Positions 18,430 to 27,363 are shown, numbered from the stretch's first letter. The stretch is 44,529 bases of DNA from JADJLQ01 sp031417835 (GCA_031417835.1 JANOWJ010000201.1:1-44529), one strand, 5' to 3'. Program-made: numbers and translations. The notes: a model not told the origin generated them from the letters alone.

Positions 18430-21400
18430 ATGGAGAAAACTCAACGCACCGCTGTACGGAGATTGGTAACCTTCTGCAAAAAAAGTGCAATTTTACTTTT
18501 TGTAATTATTGGCAGTACACAACTGACTTACAGTCAATGCCCAATGGTGTGCCATAATGTAAACCTGTCGTTAGATACCATCACTGGTGGTAAAACGACG
18601 ATCTTACCTGAAAATATTCTCACCAATCCTGCATCCTGTCCCGGGGGTGTTTTTGTCGTAGAATTATTTGACCCGTATGGCAACTCTATCGCTAATATGG
18701 TGGATTGTCAATGGGCAGGCTATACATTGATTGTAAAAGTAACTGACCAGATCAGTAGAAACAATTGTTGGGCCAAAGTAAAAGTAGAAGACAAAGCCGG
18801 ACCTAATCTTAATTGTGTTAAGGACACCATTTCTTGCCTTGAGCTCAATGAATATAGTAAAGGGTTGGATAGATTTCCTTTAGGTAGAGCAACAGATAAT
18901 TGTGGAGCTAGTGCCCCTGTATCTATTGCCGTGGTGTGTACTGAATTTCCTTGTTCGAATACTCTTTTTGTCGCGATCTGTCAACGTACAGTTATCGCTA
19001 CAGACAAGTGGGGTTTGACTTCAACTTGTAGGGACAGTCTATGGATTTCCCGAGACACCTTATCTAATTTAATTGCAGCAAGAGATACGATGGTAGATTG
19101 TTCAGTTGCAGATTCATTGGGTAAAGACCAATTTGGAAATCCGCTACCTCAAAAAGTGGGTGTACCTACGATAAAAGGAAATCCGGTGTGGCCAAATTTT
19201 AGCACTTGTAAAATCATCAGTAGGTATACCGATAAAGTTTTTCCAATCTGTGGACGCAGTCGAAAAATCAGACGCGAGTGGACTGTGACCGACTGGTGTA
19301 CGAGACAAGACACAGTGGTCTTACAATGGATAAAAATAATTGATACTACAGATCCTACTTTAACTGTGCCATTAGCTCTGATCACTAAGAGTGCTGGGGC
19401 TCATGATTGTAATGCACCAGTGGATTTACCAAGGCCAAAGGTCAGTGATTGTTCAGGAATAAAGGCGATAAATTATTTTGCTACAATTATCCATGCAGGT
19501 AAAAATGCTGCCATCCCTACTGTGATTTCGGGATCTTTCAAAGGTGCTACTACTAGAGTGTATCTCCCTTCTGGAACCCATCAAATAACATATTATATTC
19601 TTGATTCCTGTGATAATACATTGGAAGCTATACAGGTTGTTACGATCAATGACCAAGTCCCCCCAACCCCTGTATGTGATGAACGGACAGCTACTACGCT
19701 CGACCCTCAATCTTGTTGGTCTAGAATCTATGCTGCAGATCTTGACAATGGCAGTCATGACAATTGCTGTAACACCTTGTATTTTTCAGTGGCATCAATG
19801 GATACGATTGTAAAGTATCAGGAACTTTTGATAGCTAAGATTAAATCAAAGTATGGACTCGATGTGTATATCAGTAGGAGAGCGTTTTTTGATTTATTGA
19901 TTGATAAATATATCAATTGCGCTATATTTAATGATTACATTGACCTGGGACAATGTGGTAATAAACAATTGGTCATGCGCGTATATGAGGCATGTAACCT
20001 ACCTCAATATGATCCACATGTACACGGAGATTCTAGACATGACTTTTATTGCAAAGCAGCGTACGGCAATGCAGAATTTCCGTATGGCAATGGAGATTCT
20101 CCTTATGTAGATAGAGATGAACTTTACCTTTATGATTTTATCGTAGTCAAAAGATTACTAGGGACCACGCCAGTCAATCCAGCCGATCTAAATTTTATTC
20201 TTGCTCCTAAAAACTATAATGACTGTATGGTATGGGTGAATGTGGCTGATAAACAAGCTCCTACTTGTACTGTAGCTTCTGAAAAATACGCTTATTGTGA
20301 TGGTGTACCATATGAAAATCAGTTAGAATTTAATTATTTCGATGAGTTAGAAATCTCTCCTATTTGCAATGGAGCAAACGGTATATATGACCCAGCATAT
20401 TTGTTATTGGATAGTTTTGATGTAGGGTCTAAAGTCAATCCAAAATTATTATTTGATTCTGCATTTTTCAAAGATAATTGTGGATCCGTATTAGTAACAT
20501 CTAAAATAGAAGGAGCAGTCAATAATTGTGGAGCTGGCATATTGACCAAGACTTGGACGGGTAAGGACCAATGTGGTCAACTGTCTACGACATGCGCTCA
20601 AAAATTAAAAATGTTTCATCGATCTGATTTTGAAGTAGTATTCCCAAAAGATATCGAAACCACCTGCTTGAGCAATTTAGGCCAATTAAATAATCCTACA
20701 GGTGAAAATTATCCTAAGATATTTGATAATGATTGTGAGCAAATCGGAGTTTCTTTTGAAGACACTCGGTATGAAATTGCAGCGAATGCTTGTTTCAAAA
20801 TACTGAGGACTTGGAAACTCATCGACTGGTGTGCATATAATCCTGAACTGCATGATCGAAATAGAGATTTTATTGCAGACACTACTGCCGAATTTAGAGC
20901 GACTTTAAATGCTAACGATAGCCGATACTGCACCTACAGATGGTTAAAAGATAATGGCGATGGCTATATCTATTATACCCAAGTCATCAAAGTCATCAAT
21001 ACCGTATTACCTATAATCACTAAATCCGACAGTATAGTAGCGTGCGCTGATAACGGGATCACGTGCCAAGGGCGCATTCGGTTGAAAATGAACGGCTCTG
21101 ACGATTGTACTCCGATTGGTGATCTTAGGTGGATCATTCAGATCGATTCATTTAATGATGGGTCTATCAACAAAATCGTCGATGTCACCGGTTCAATGGC
21201 AACCATAGATGGTGATTTTCCAGTAGGTATACACAAAATTACATTCGTACTACGAGATTTATGTGGCAATGAAAGTGCAAGAACTAGTATAGTAGATGTG
21301 AGGTTGTGTAAAAAACCTACACCTTATGTACTCAACGGTATCGCAGCCAACCTCATGCCGATAGACAACAATAGGAATGGGATCCCAGAAAGTGGTATGT

Positions 21401-22872
21401 TGACGATATGGGCCAGTGATTTTAATGCCGGAAGTACTGCAGGCTGTGGACAGAAGATACAGGTTTATTCTTTTTCAAGTGATACTACTAAAAAATCCAT
21501 CACATATACTTGTGACAGTGTTGGCCTCCGATTAGTAAATATTTGGGTGACAGACACCTATGGAAATAAAGACTTTGCGCAGACCTACATCCTAGTGCAA
21601 GACAACAATAAGGCATGCACAGGGGGTATTCAACCGATCGCGGCCAATATCAATGGTGTGATCAAAACCGAAGATAAGTTGGAAATTGAGAAAGTCAACG
21701 TGTCTCTGAGTGGTAGCAGTGCTATCCCTTCAGTTACAAAAGCCGACGGTATCTATGCCTTCAACAATATGAGAGTGGGTGGATCATATACAGTGATGCC
21801 GAAGAAAAATATCAATGCTATGAATGGTGTATCCTCCTTGGACCTCCTGATGATTCAAAAGCACATCTTAGGTGTACAAACCATCACCTCGCCGTATAAA
21901 TTAATCGCAGCAGATATCAACAAATCAAATGATGTATCATCTGTCGATTTGGTAGAATTGAGAAAATTAATCTTAGGGGTATATGAAAATTTCCAAGGGA
22001 ATGAATCCTGGAGATTTATACCTGCTGATTATAAGTTTAAGAATGCTCTCAATCCATTTGATGGCGGCTTCCCTGAACATCATGTCATTCCTGCATTTAA
22101 TTCGAGCTCATTGATCAATTTTGTGGGTGTAAAAGTGGGTGATGTAAATGGCACGGTTACACCAAATCAATTGATGGGATCAGAGCTACGAGCTCCCGGT
22201 AAAGAATTGGTGTTTAGTACTAAAGAACAAATCTTTAAATCTGGAGAACTGGTAACTGTACCAGTAAACTTGAGTGCTTCGAGTGATCTGTTAGGATATC
22301 AATTTACGGCAGCATTTGATCCATCAGCTTTAGAGTTGATCAATATCGCCCCTGGTATCATGGACATGACGGCAGCTAATTTTGGAACAAACAAAAAGAG
22401 TGAGGGTGTCATCACCACAAGTTTTACAAGTACTAAAGCATTCAATAGTACCGATAAAGCATTGTTTAGCCTTCAATTTAAGGCAACCAAAGGTGGCAAG
22501 CTCAGTGAATTGATCCAATTCAATTCAAAAGTGACTAAAGCGGAAGCATATAATACAGCTCTTGAGGTAATCAATGTCAAATTAGCTTTTACCGCCTCAT
22601 CCTTTGCAGGCCAGACTGCATTACTCCAAAATACGCCTAACCCGTTTCGCGATCAAACCAGGATTGGTTTTGTAATGAATCAAACTGGACAAGCTCAGAT
22701 CACTTTATTTGACTTAAATGGTCGGATCATAAAACAAATCGTTACTAAATACAATAAAGGCTATAACGAAGTACAAATACAAAAGCAAGATGTACATACA
22801 GGTGGTGTATTTTACTATCAATTGCAAGCTGATGGATATACCGCAACTCGTAAAATGATTGTTCTGGAATAA
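18430..22872 (+). CDS. Largest Cys-rich secreted protein of the array: HYR-like modules, dockerin-like, cohesin-like, T9SS type A tail
   Basis: The protein has 1480 aa and a signal peptide ending near LTYSQ (36). Modules include RKIRREWTVTDWC (278-290), HYR-like units, a unit starting HDNCC (443-447) that carries an extra segment of about 120 residues (roughly 456-575, partly helical, rich in Tyr and Asp), VFPKD...FKILRTWKLIDWC (737-801), and TPY...TYTCDSVG...NIWVTDTYGNKD (964-1048). A small beta-sandwich (1072-1122) leads to the dockerin-like pair (1122-1185): NINAMNGVSSLD and DINKSNDVSSVD. NESWRFI and FVGVKVGDVN (1231-1240) follow, then the clearest cohesin-like domain of the array (1260-1385) and a type A tail (1395-1480, NTPNPFRDQT, GGVFYYQLQ). 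It stands alone between two terminators behind a 450-bp leader, so it probably has its own regulation. No enzyme motif is seen. Confidence 0.87.
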   Translation: MEKTQRTAVRRLVTFCKKSAILLFVIIGSTQLTYSQCPMVCHNVNLSLDTITGGKTTILPENILTNPASCPGGVFVVELFDPYGNSIANMVDCQWAGYTLIVKVTDQISRNNCWAKVKVEDKAGPNLNCVKDTISCLELNEYSKGLDRFPLGRATDNCGASAPVSIAVVCTEFPCSNTLFVAICQRTVIATDKWGLTSTCRDSLWISRDTLSNLIAARDTMVDCSVADSLGKDQFGNPLPQKVGVPTIKGNPVWPNFSTCKIISRYTDKVFPICGRSRKIRREWTVTDWCTRQDTVVLQWIKIIDTTDPTLTVPLALITKSAGAHDCNAPVDLPRPKVSDCSGIKAINYFATIIHAGKNAAIPTVISGSFKGATTRVYLPSGTHQITYYILDSCDNTLEAIQVVTINDQVPPTPVCDERTATTLDPQSCWSRIYAADLDNGSHDNCCNTLYFSVASMDTIVKYQELLIAKIKSKYGLDVYISRRAFFDLLIDKYINCAIFNDYIDLGQCGNKQLVMRVYEACNLPQYDPHVHGDSRHDFYCKAAYGNAEFPYGNGDSPYVDRDELYLYDFIVVKRLLGTTPVNPADLNFILAPKNYNDCMVWVNVADKQAPTCTVASEKYAYCDGVPYENQLEFNYFDELEISPICNGANGIYDPAYLLLDSFDVGSKVNPKLLFDSAFFKDNCGSVLVTSKIEGAVNNCGAGILTKTWTGKDQCGQLSTTCAQKLKMFHRSDFEVVFPKDIETTCLSNLGQLNNPTGENYPKIFDNDCEQIGVSFEDTRYEIAANACFKILRTWKLIDWCAYNPELHDRNRDFIADTTAEFRATLNANDSRYCTYRWLKDNGDGYIYYTQVIKVINTVLPIITKSDSIVACADNGITCQGRIRLKMNGSDDCTPIGDLRWIIQIDSFNDGSINKIVDVTGSMATIDGDFPVGIHKITFVLRDLCGNESARTSIVDVRLCKKPTPYVLNGIAANLMPIDNNRNGIPESGMLTIWASDFNAGSTAGCGQKIQVYSFSSDTTKKSITYTCDSVGLRLVNIWVTDTYGNKDFAQTYILVQDNNKACTGGIQPIAANINGVIKTEDKLEIEKVNVSLSGSSAIPSVTKADGIYAFNNMRVGGSYTVMPKKNINAMNGVSSLDLLMIQKHILGVQTITSPYKLIAADINKSNDVSSVDLVELRKLILGVYENFQGNESWRFIPADYKFKNALNPFDGGFPEHHVIPAFNSSSLINFVGVKVGDVNGTVTPNQLMGSELRAPGKELVFSTKEQIFKSGELVTVPVNLSASSDLLGYQFTAAFDPSALELINIAPGIMDMTAANFGTNKKSEGVITTSFTSTKAFNSTDKALFSLQFKATKGGKLSELIQFNSKVTKAEAYNTALEVINVKLAFTASSFAGQTALLQNTPNPFRDQTRIGFVMNQTGQAQITLFDLNGRIIKQIVTKYNKGYNEVQIQKQDVHTGGVFYYQLQADGYTATRKMIVLE

Positions 22873-22905
22873 AAGTAAGCGTAAAATATACTGTTTTTGG
22901 GATGG

Positions 22906-22945
22906 GACCCCTCTCCACCAAAGGGTGGAGGGGGTCTTTTTTTTT
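22906..22945 (+). terminator. Rho-independent terminator
   Basis: GACCCC-T-CTCCACC pairs with GGTGGAG-GGGGTC (one bulged T) over a short AAAG-type loop and is followed by nine Ts. It closes the surface-protein array. Confidence 0.92.
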
Positions 22946-23055
22946 GGTGCCATTAAGTTTATGCCTCTGGGCACTGTAGGGATAAAAAACCTCTTCGCAC
23001 AAATCTTAAAAAATAGGTATAAGTTTTCTATAAATGGGGTTAATTTTGCAGCCGC

Positions 23056-23463
23056 ATGGGACGGGCCTTGGGTATCGATTATGGATTGAAGCGAAGCGGA
23101 TTATCAGTGACTGATCCGTTGCGCATCAGCGTAAATCCATTAGAGACCATTGCTACAAATGATCTTTGGAGTTTTATTCAGCTCTATTTAACAAAAGAAA
23201 ATGTGGACCTTATTGTATTAGGCGATCCTTATCATCGAGATGGTACACCCACCGATCTCCATCCTGAAATTCATGCCTTGGGGTTTAAAATCACCGAAAT
23301 CTATCCTAATGTGAAAGTGGATTATCAAAATGAACATGGGACAAGTCATGAGGCTGTCCAACTATTAATTCGTAAAGGAACGCCTAAACAAAAAAGAAAT
23401 AAGGAAGCCATTGATAAAATGGCTGCCGTATTAATATTGCAAAAATACTTAAACCATTTTTAA
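23056..23463 (+). CDS. ruvX: Putative pre-16S rRNA nuclease / Holliday junction resolvase RuvX (YqgF)
   Basis: The 135-aa product has the RNase H-like fold pattern of YqgF: LGIDYGLKRSGLSVTD at 5-20 with the first catalytic Asp (8), VDLIVLGDPYHRDGT in the centre, and IDKMAAVLILQKYL near the end with the last Asp. The family acts in 16S rRNA 5'-end maturation. In the middle acidic motif, usually DERxTS, the sequence is QNEHGTS, so the Glu is kept but the neighbouring Asp and Arg are changed. TAATTTTG (23041-23048) fits a -7 box and would give an almost leaderless mRNA. def follows after 4 nt, so the two are co-transcribed. Confidence 0.87.
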   Translation: MGRALGIDYGLKRSGLSVTDPLRISVNPLETIATNDLWSFIQLYLTKENVDLIVLGDPYHRDGTPTDLHPEIHALGFKITEIYPNVKVDYQNEHGTSHEAVQLLIRKGTPKQKRNKEAIDKMAAVLILQKYLNHF

Positions 23464-23467
23464 ACAA

Positions 23468-24034
23468 ATGATATTGCCTATCTATGCCTATGGGCAGCCA
23501 GTACTTAAACAAGAAGGGGAGCGAATTGATCCCATGAACTATCCAGAGCTTGATCAATTAGTGACCAATATGTGGGAAACGATGTATGCAGCTAAAGGCG
23601 TAGGACTGGCGGCTCCGCAAATTGGCTTGGCATTAAAATTATTTGTTATTGACACTTTGCCTTATCAGGAAGAAGGCAAGGAATTTAGGGGTTTGAAACA
23701 AGTGTTTATAAATGCTCTGATTTTAGAAGAGAGCGGTGATTTTTGGGATTTTGAGGAAGGTTGTCTCAGTATCCCTGATATTAGAGCGGATATAGAACGA
23801 TCCTCCGATCTGATCATAGAATATGTGGATATCAATGGAGAAAAACACACTGAAACGTACACTGGATTAAATGCCCGAGTGATACAACATGAGTATGATC
23901 ATACGATGGGCGTATTGTTTATAGATCATCTCAAACCACTTAAAAAACGAATGGTCCAAAGACGATTGGATGCCATCAAAAAGGGACAAATTGAAGCTGA
24001 CTACAGGTTAAAATTTTACCGTAGCAGATCTTAA
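23468..24034 (+). CDS. def: Peptide deformylase
   Basis: The 188-aa cytoplasmic metalloenzyme removes the formyl group from the N-terminal Met of new proteins. All three family motifs are intact: GVGLAAPQ (44-51), EGCLS (97-101) and HEYDH (141-145), giving the Cys and two His metal ligands and the catalytic Glu. Length is normal. It lies 4 nt behind ruvX. Its stop codon overlaps the stop of the riboflavin synthase gene on the other strand through a shared TTAA. Confidence 0.97.
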   Translation: MILPIYAYGQPVLKQEGERIDPMNYPELDQLVTNMWETMYAAKGVGLAAPQIGLALKLFVIDTLPYQEEGKEFRGLKQVFINALILEESGDFWDFEEGCLSIPDIRADIERSSDLIIEYVDINGEKHTETYTGLNARVIQHEYDHTMGVLFIDHLKPLKKRMVQRRLDAIKKGQIEADYRLKFYRSRS

Positions 24035-24624
24035 ATGGTCCTGGTAGCCATCATTCTCTGAATGTATTTCCCCAATATGTCATATTCAATATTGACACTT
24101 GATCCAGGTCGAATAAACTTAAAATTGGTATGATGAAATGTATATGGTATTATGGATACCTCAAAGTAATCACCTGTCAGGCCGGATACGGTAAGACTAA
24201 CTCCATGGATGCAAATAGAGCCTTTGGAAACAATTAAATTGCGATTGACCCATGGCAATTCAAATCGATAGGTCCAACTGCCATTCAACTCTACTACCGA
24301 AATACACTTTGCAGTATGATCTACATGGCCCTGGACAAAATGACCATCCAATCTTGAATGAGCCTGAATACATCGTTCGAGATTGATTTGATCTCCAATC
24401 TGAGCATCACTAAAAGTGGTCAATGACAATGTTTCTGCGATCACGGTACATCGATGCCAGTCATGGCCTACGGTTTCTACGGTAAGGCAAACCCCATTAT
24501 GCGCTATGCTTTGATCTATCTGTAATTCTGGGGCTAAAGAGGATTGTATATAAATCTCCTTATTTGATAAGACCAGATCAATATGCCGGATAATTCCGAT
24601 TTGCTCAATAATCCCAGTAAACAT
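24031..24624 (-). CDS. ribE: Riboflavin synthase alpha chain
   Basis: The 197-aa enzyme dismutates two molecules of 6,7-dimethyl-8-ribityllumazine to riboflavin. It begins with the signature MFTGIIEQIG and has two lumazine-binding repeats: SIAHNGVCLTVE near 44-55 and GSICIHGVSLTV near 137-148, with GHFVQGHVDHTA between them. Length is typical. It starts 3 nt after the stop of the T9SS type B surface protein gene and is probably the last gene of that leftward operon. No other rib gene is in the window. Confidence 0.96.
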   Translation of the reverse strand: MFTGIIEQIGIIRHIDLVLSNKEIYIQSSLAPELQIDQSIAHNGVCLTVETVGHDWHRCTVIAETLSLTTFSDAQIGDQINLERCIQAHSRLDGHFVQGHVDHTAKCISVVELNGSWTYRFELPWVNRNLIVSKGSICIHGVSLTVSGLTGDYFEVSIIPYTFHHTNFKFIRPGSSVNIEYDILGKYIQRMMATRTI

Positions 24625-24627
24625 AGA

Positions 24628-27363
24628 TTATCGTAAGATTTGAATGTAGCCTTTGCGTTGCTCTATCACCTGAGCATTGTTTTGTTGAAATCCAACTACG
24701 GCACATGTGTAATAATACGTGCCATCACCTACCTCTTTATCGTTTCTGTCGTGACCATCCCAATTCAAAGCAGGATCTTCTGTAGTAAATAACATTTCTC
24801 CCCATCGGTTGAAAACTTCAAATCGAACTTTAATGACACCTGAATTTAACCTCGGCGTGAACAAGTCATTAGATCCATCACTATTGGGAGTAAAACTATT
24901 TGGCAATTCATAAGAGAGATTACAATTTTGTGGACAAATCTCGCCGCTCTTTAAAGATTCATTTCCATTTTGATCGGTAGCCGTAATGATATAGCAGCCC
25001 GTAAAACCTGAATCAGGTGTATGACTCAATTTGGTAATAGATAAATCAGTGAAGGTTTGGATTTTTAGTAGGTCCACTGACGAAAGAGTTTTTTTGAAAT
25101 ATACCTGTATTGATTTCAAATCATCTACAAAACAAGTATCCATTGCACTTATACTCCAACTGAGTTCATTGACTGTGTTTCCTTGAGCATTTTTTAATAT
25201 ACAATTTCTTATGACCGCTAGTTTTGGTACACAAGGAGGAGTGTTGTCAACAGGCGTAATACAAACTTCCTGAGAAAAATTTTGAATTGGGGTTGGTAAT
25301 CCATTGATCCCATAGGTGCCAATCGTCTCTATAACATAACAATAGTTTAATCCGTTCCTGACCGTCTTGTCTTTGAAGCTTGTTACATTTGAAGTTCCGA
25401 CGAATTGCAATGGCTCTGCACCTGTCTTCCGATATATTTCATATGAAAAATTATTCCAAGGCGTTTCGGAAGTCCACGAAAGATTGACCGTGCGGTCTGC
25501 CGAGGTTGACTTTAAATATACTGTGCTGGCTGATGAAGAAACTCCGTATAAAGACCCGGCAGGTCCCGTAAAAAATTGGATTTGATAACTGTATGGTCTG
25601 TCACTCGTGTTCAGATTGTTATCAATATGCATCGTATCATTAAAAGCGGCCAAACTATTGGCTGTAAAAGTACCGCCGGGAATGGGCATAAAAGGATTGT
25701 TTTGGCTGATGAACCCATTAGCCCTTTGTATTACAATTTTGTATGGTCCTGTATTTTTGATCGTATCAAGATCATGTGCTAGGGGCACCACCCATTTTAA
25801 TAATACCGAGCCATTTGAAGTATTTGTGGTTTGAATACTGGCCTTAGTAATAAATGGAAGGTCCCTTTTGAGTTGAATGCAAGCTTCTTCTGACGGTAGA
25901 CTTGCTACACGATTATATGAATTACCGCCAGGGGATGTTAATGCAAATTCTGCTAGTATTCTGTAACAATGGGTCTTGCCGGGCTCAAGCATATCGTCAT
26001 CAAAATAAAAAACATCACCTGCACGCGTCACGACATTGGAAGTTATTCTCTGATAACCTCTACCAGATAGTCCGGTAGTACAAGAGTCAACTTTAAATTG
26101 ATTGCTATTTATGCGTCTCCAAATCGAAAAACCCTTGAAAAAATTATTAGTGGTAGCGACACAAAAATTGGGATAAGTCCAATTGACTCTTACTACATTA
26201 TTTCCATTTGGGATTGCAGTTACATTTCGTGGAGGTGGCCCCACTATTTTTATTCGAATTGTTTTGAGATCAGCAAGTCCAGTGCTGTCTTTAAAGTTAT
26301 CAATGGCTCGGAAAACGATAGCATACGAAACTTCTGAAATGTGCTCACAGCTAGTCTGCCAAATTAACTTGCCTGAAGCAACTTGATTTTGAAAACCAGC
26401 CGCAGCAATAAACTGAGCTTTATTGACACCCACATTAAAAGGCCCTCCCAAAGCACTAATTGCGATTTTTTGGTTTAAGTTTTTATCCCGAGCTTCTACA
26501 TTAAATTCTATTCGGGTACCGGCTACGACGCAAAAATCCTTAGGAATGGTGATCTCAGGAGGATCATTACTGCAATTTTCAATTGTAATCTGCATATCCC
26601 GGATAATGCTGTTGAGTAATATACCATTGCGATACTCTTTGATGAGGAATGCGATATTATATTCACCTTCGCGTTGAGGTGACTCCCAAGTGAAATTACC
26701 AGTTGCTCTATCCAGCGAAATCTTGTTGTCAGGTCCCGCTATGATTTGATCCGGAAATCGATAATTAGGTACTTCAGACCCTCTTGCTTGAAATGGCACT
26801 ATAAGATCAAAAGATAGTGAATCTCCGTCAGGATCATAGGCATTTAAGTTATGAATAAACTTTTTACCAATGCATCCAAAATCAATCGGCGGCTGAAGCA
26901 ATACTACAGAATTGTTATAACCTTGGATCGTAGAATTGAGCAGGGTAAGCGTAGTTGCTAAATGAAATTGAATCCCAACAGAATTTGGAAAATTTAAATT
27001 TAATATATTACCTACCCGATTCGGGTCTGTCATCGAAACAGTATAGGTGCCTACTCCGGGGTACGTATGTTCAGCTACATAAAAATTTCGTTTAATATCA
27101 TTTTCAAGTCTTTCCCCATTATTTAGAGGGCCATTAACCCGATAGATCCAATGCCGTTGACCATCGCCCCAGAAGACATCTACGCTATCTCTATCTGCTC
27201 CACCAGAGCTTGTTTTAGTATAGGTAGTCACGGTCAATCTAATTTTCAAGGGCCCAATTTGAACATACGTGATATCCCCGGCGCGATTATGGGTAGCCCA
27301 AATTTTTCCACTCCATGGTAGAAGAAAAACAATAAAAATTAATGTTTTAAACGAAAAGGTCAC
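24628..27363 (-). CDS. Secreted multidomain protein with fibronectin III-like domains and T9SS type B sorting domain
   Basis: The 911-aa product starts with GTG and a signal peptide ending near KIWA, followed by ATHNRAGDITYVQI, an N-terminus common to Bacteroidota gliding-motility-type secreted proteins. The first 300 residues hold PKD/Ig-like parts (EHTYPGVGTYTVSM; LNAYDPDGDSLSFDL). The central part (about 385-730) reads as fibronectin III-like domains with interdomain prolines and conserved Trp/Tyr (VVRVNWTYP, VLLKWVVP, VNLSWTSETPWNNFSYEIYRK). The C-terminus (about 825-911) is a type B sorting domain: SFTPNSDGSNDLF, FEVFNRWGEMLF, WDGHDRN, GDGTYYYTC. It is surface-exposed after T9SS export. 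It sits between rfbD and ribE, an unusual place among housekeeping genes. Partner and ligand are unknown. Confidence 0.88.
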   Translation of the reverse strand: MTFSFKTLIFIVFLLPWSGKIWATHNRAGDITYVQIGPLKIRLTVTTYTKTSSGGADRDSVDVFWGDGQRHWIYRVNGPLNNGERLENDIKRNFYVAEHTYPGVGTYTVSMTDPNRVGNILNLNFPNSVGIQFHLATTLTLLNSTIQGYNNSVVLLQPPIDFGCIGKKFIHNLNAYDPDGDSLSFDLIVPFQARGSEVPNYRFPDQIIAGPDNKISLDRATGNFTWESPQREGEYNIAFLIKEYRNGILLNSIIRDMQITIENCSNDPPEITIPKDFCVVAGTRIEFNVEARDKNLNQKIAISALGGPFNVGVNKAQFIAAAGFQNQVASGKLIWQTSCEHISEVSYAIVFRAIDNFKDSTGLADLKTIRIKIVGPPPRNVTAIPNGNNVVRVNWTYPNFCVATTNNFFKGFSIWRRINSNQFKVDSCTTGLSGRGYQRITSNVVTRAGDVFYFDDDMLEPGKTHCYRILAEFALTSPGGNSYNRVASLPSEEACIQLKRDLPFITKASIQTTNTSNGSVLLKWVVPLAHDLDTIKNTGPYKIVIQRANGFISQNNPFMPIPGGTFTANSLAAFNDTMHIDNNLNTSDRPYSYQIQFFTGPAGSLYGVSSSASTVYLKSTSADRTVNLSWTSETPWNNFSYEIYRKTGAEPLQFVGTSNVTSFKDKTVRNGLNYCYVIETIGTYGINGLPTPIQNFSQEVCITPVDNTPPCVPKLAVIRNCILKNAQGNTVNELSWSISAMDTCFVDDLKSIQVYFKKTLSSVDLLKIQTFTDLSITKLSHTPDSGFTGCYIITATDQNGNESLKSGEICPQNCNLSYELPNSFTPNSDGSNDLFTPRLNSGVIKVRFEVFNRWGEMLFTTEDPALNWDGHDRNDKEVGDGTYYYTCAVVGFQQNNAQVIEQRKGYIQILR

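Noticed and set aside
426..22872. A classical cellulosome for polysaccharide breakdown
   Set aside because: Cohesin-like and dockerin-like modules are present, but no glycoside hydrolase, carbohydrate esterase, lyase or clear carbohydrate-binding module is seen.
1..22945. Recent transfer of the array by a mobile element
   Set aside because: No transposase, integrase, tRNA attachment site or flanking direct repeat was found, and base use looks similar to the neighbouring housekeeping genes by eye.
22859..23089. Short plus-strand frame between the array and ruvX
   Set aside because: It runs through the terminator at 22906-22945 and into ruvX in a different frame.
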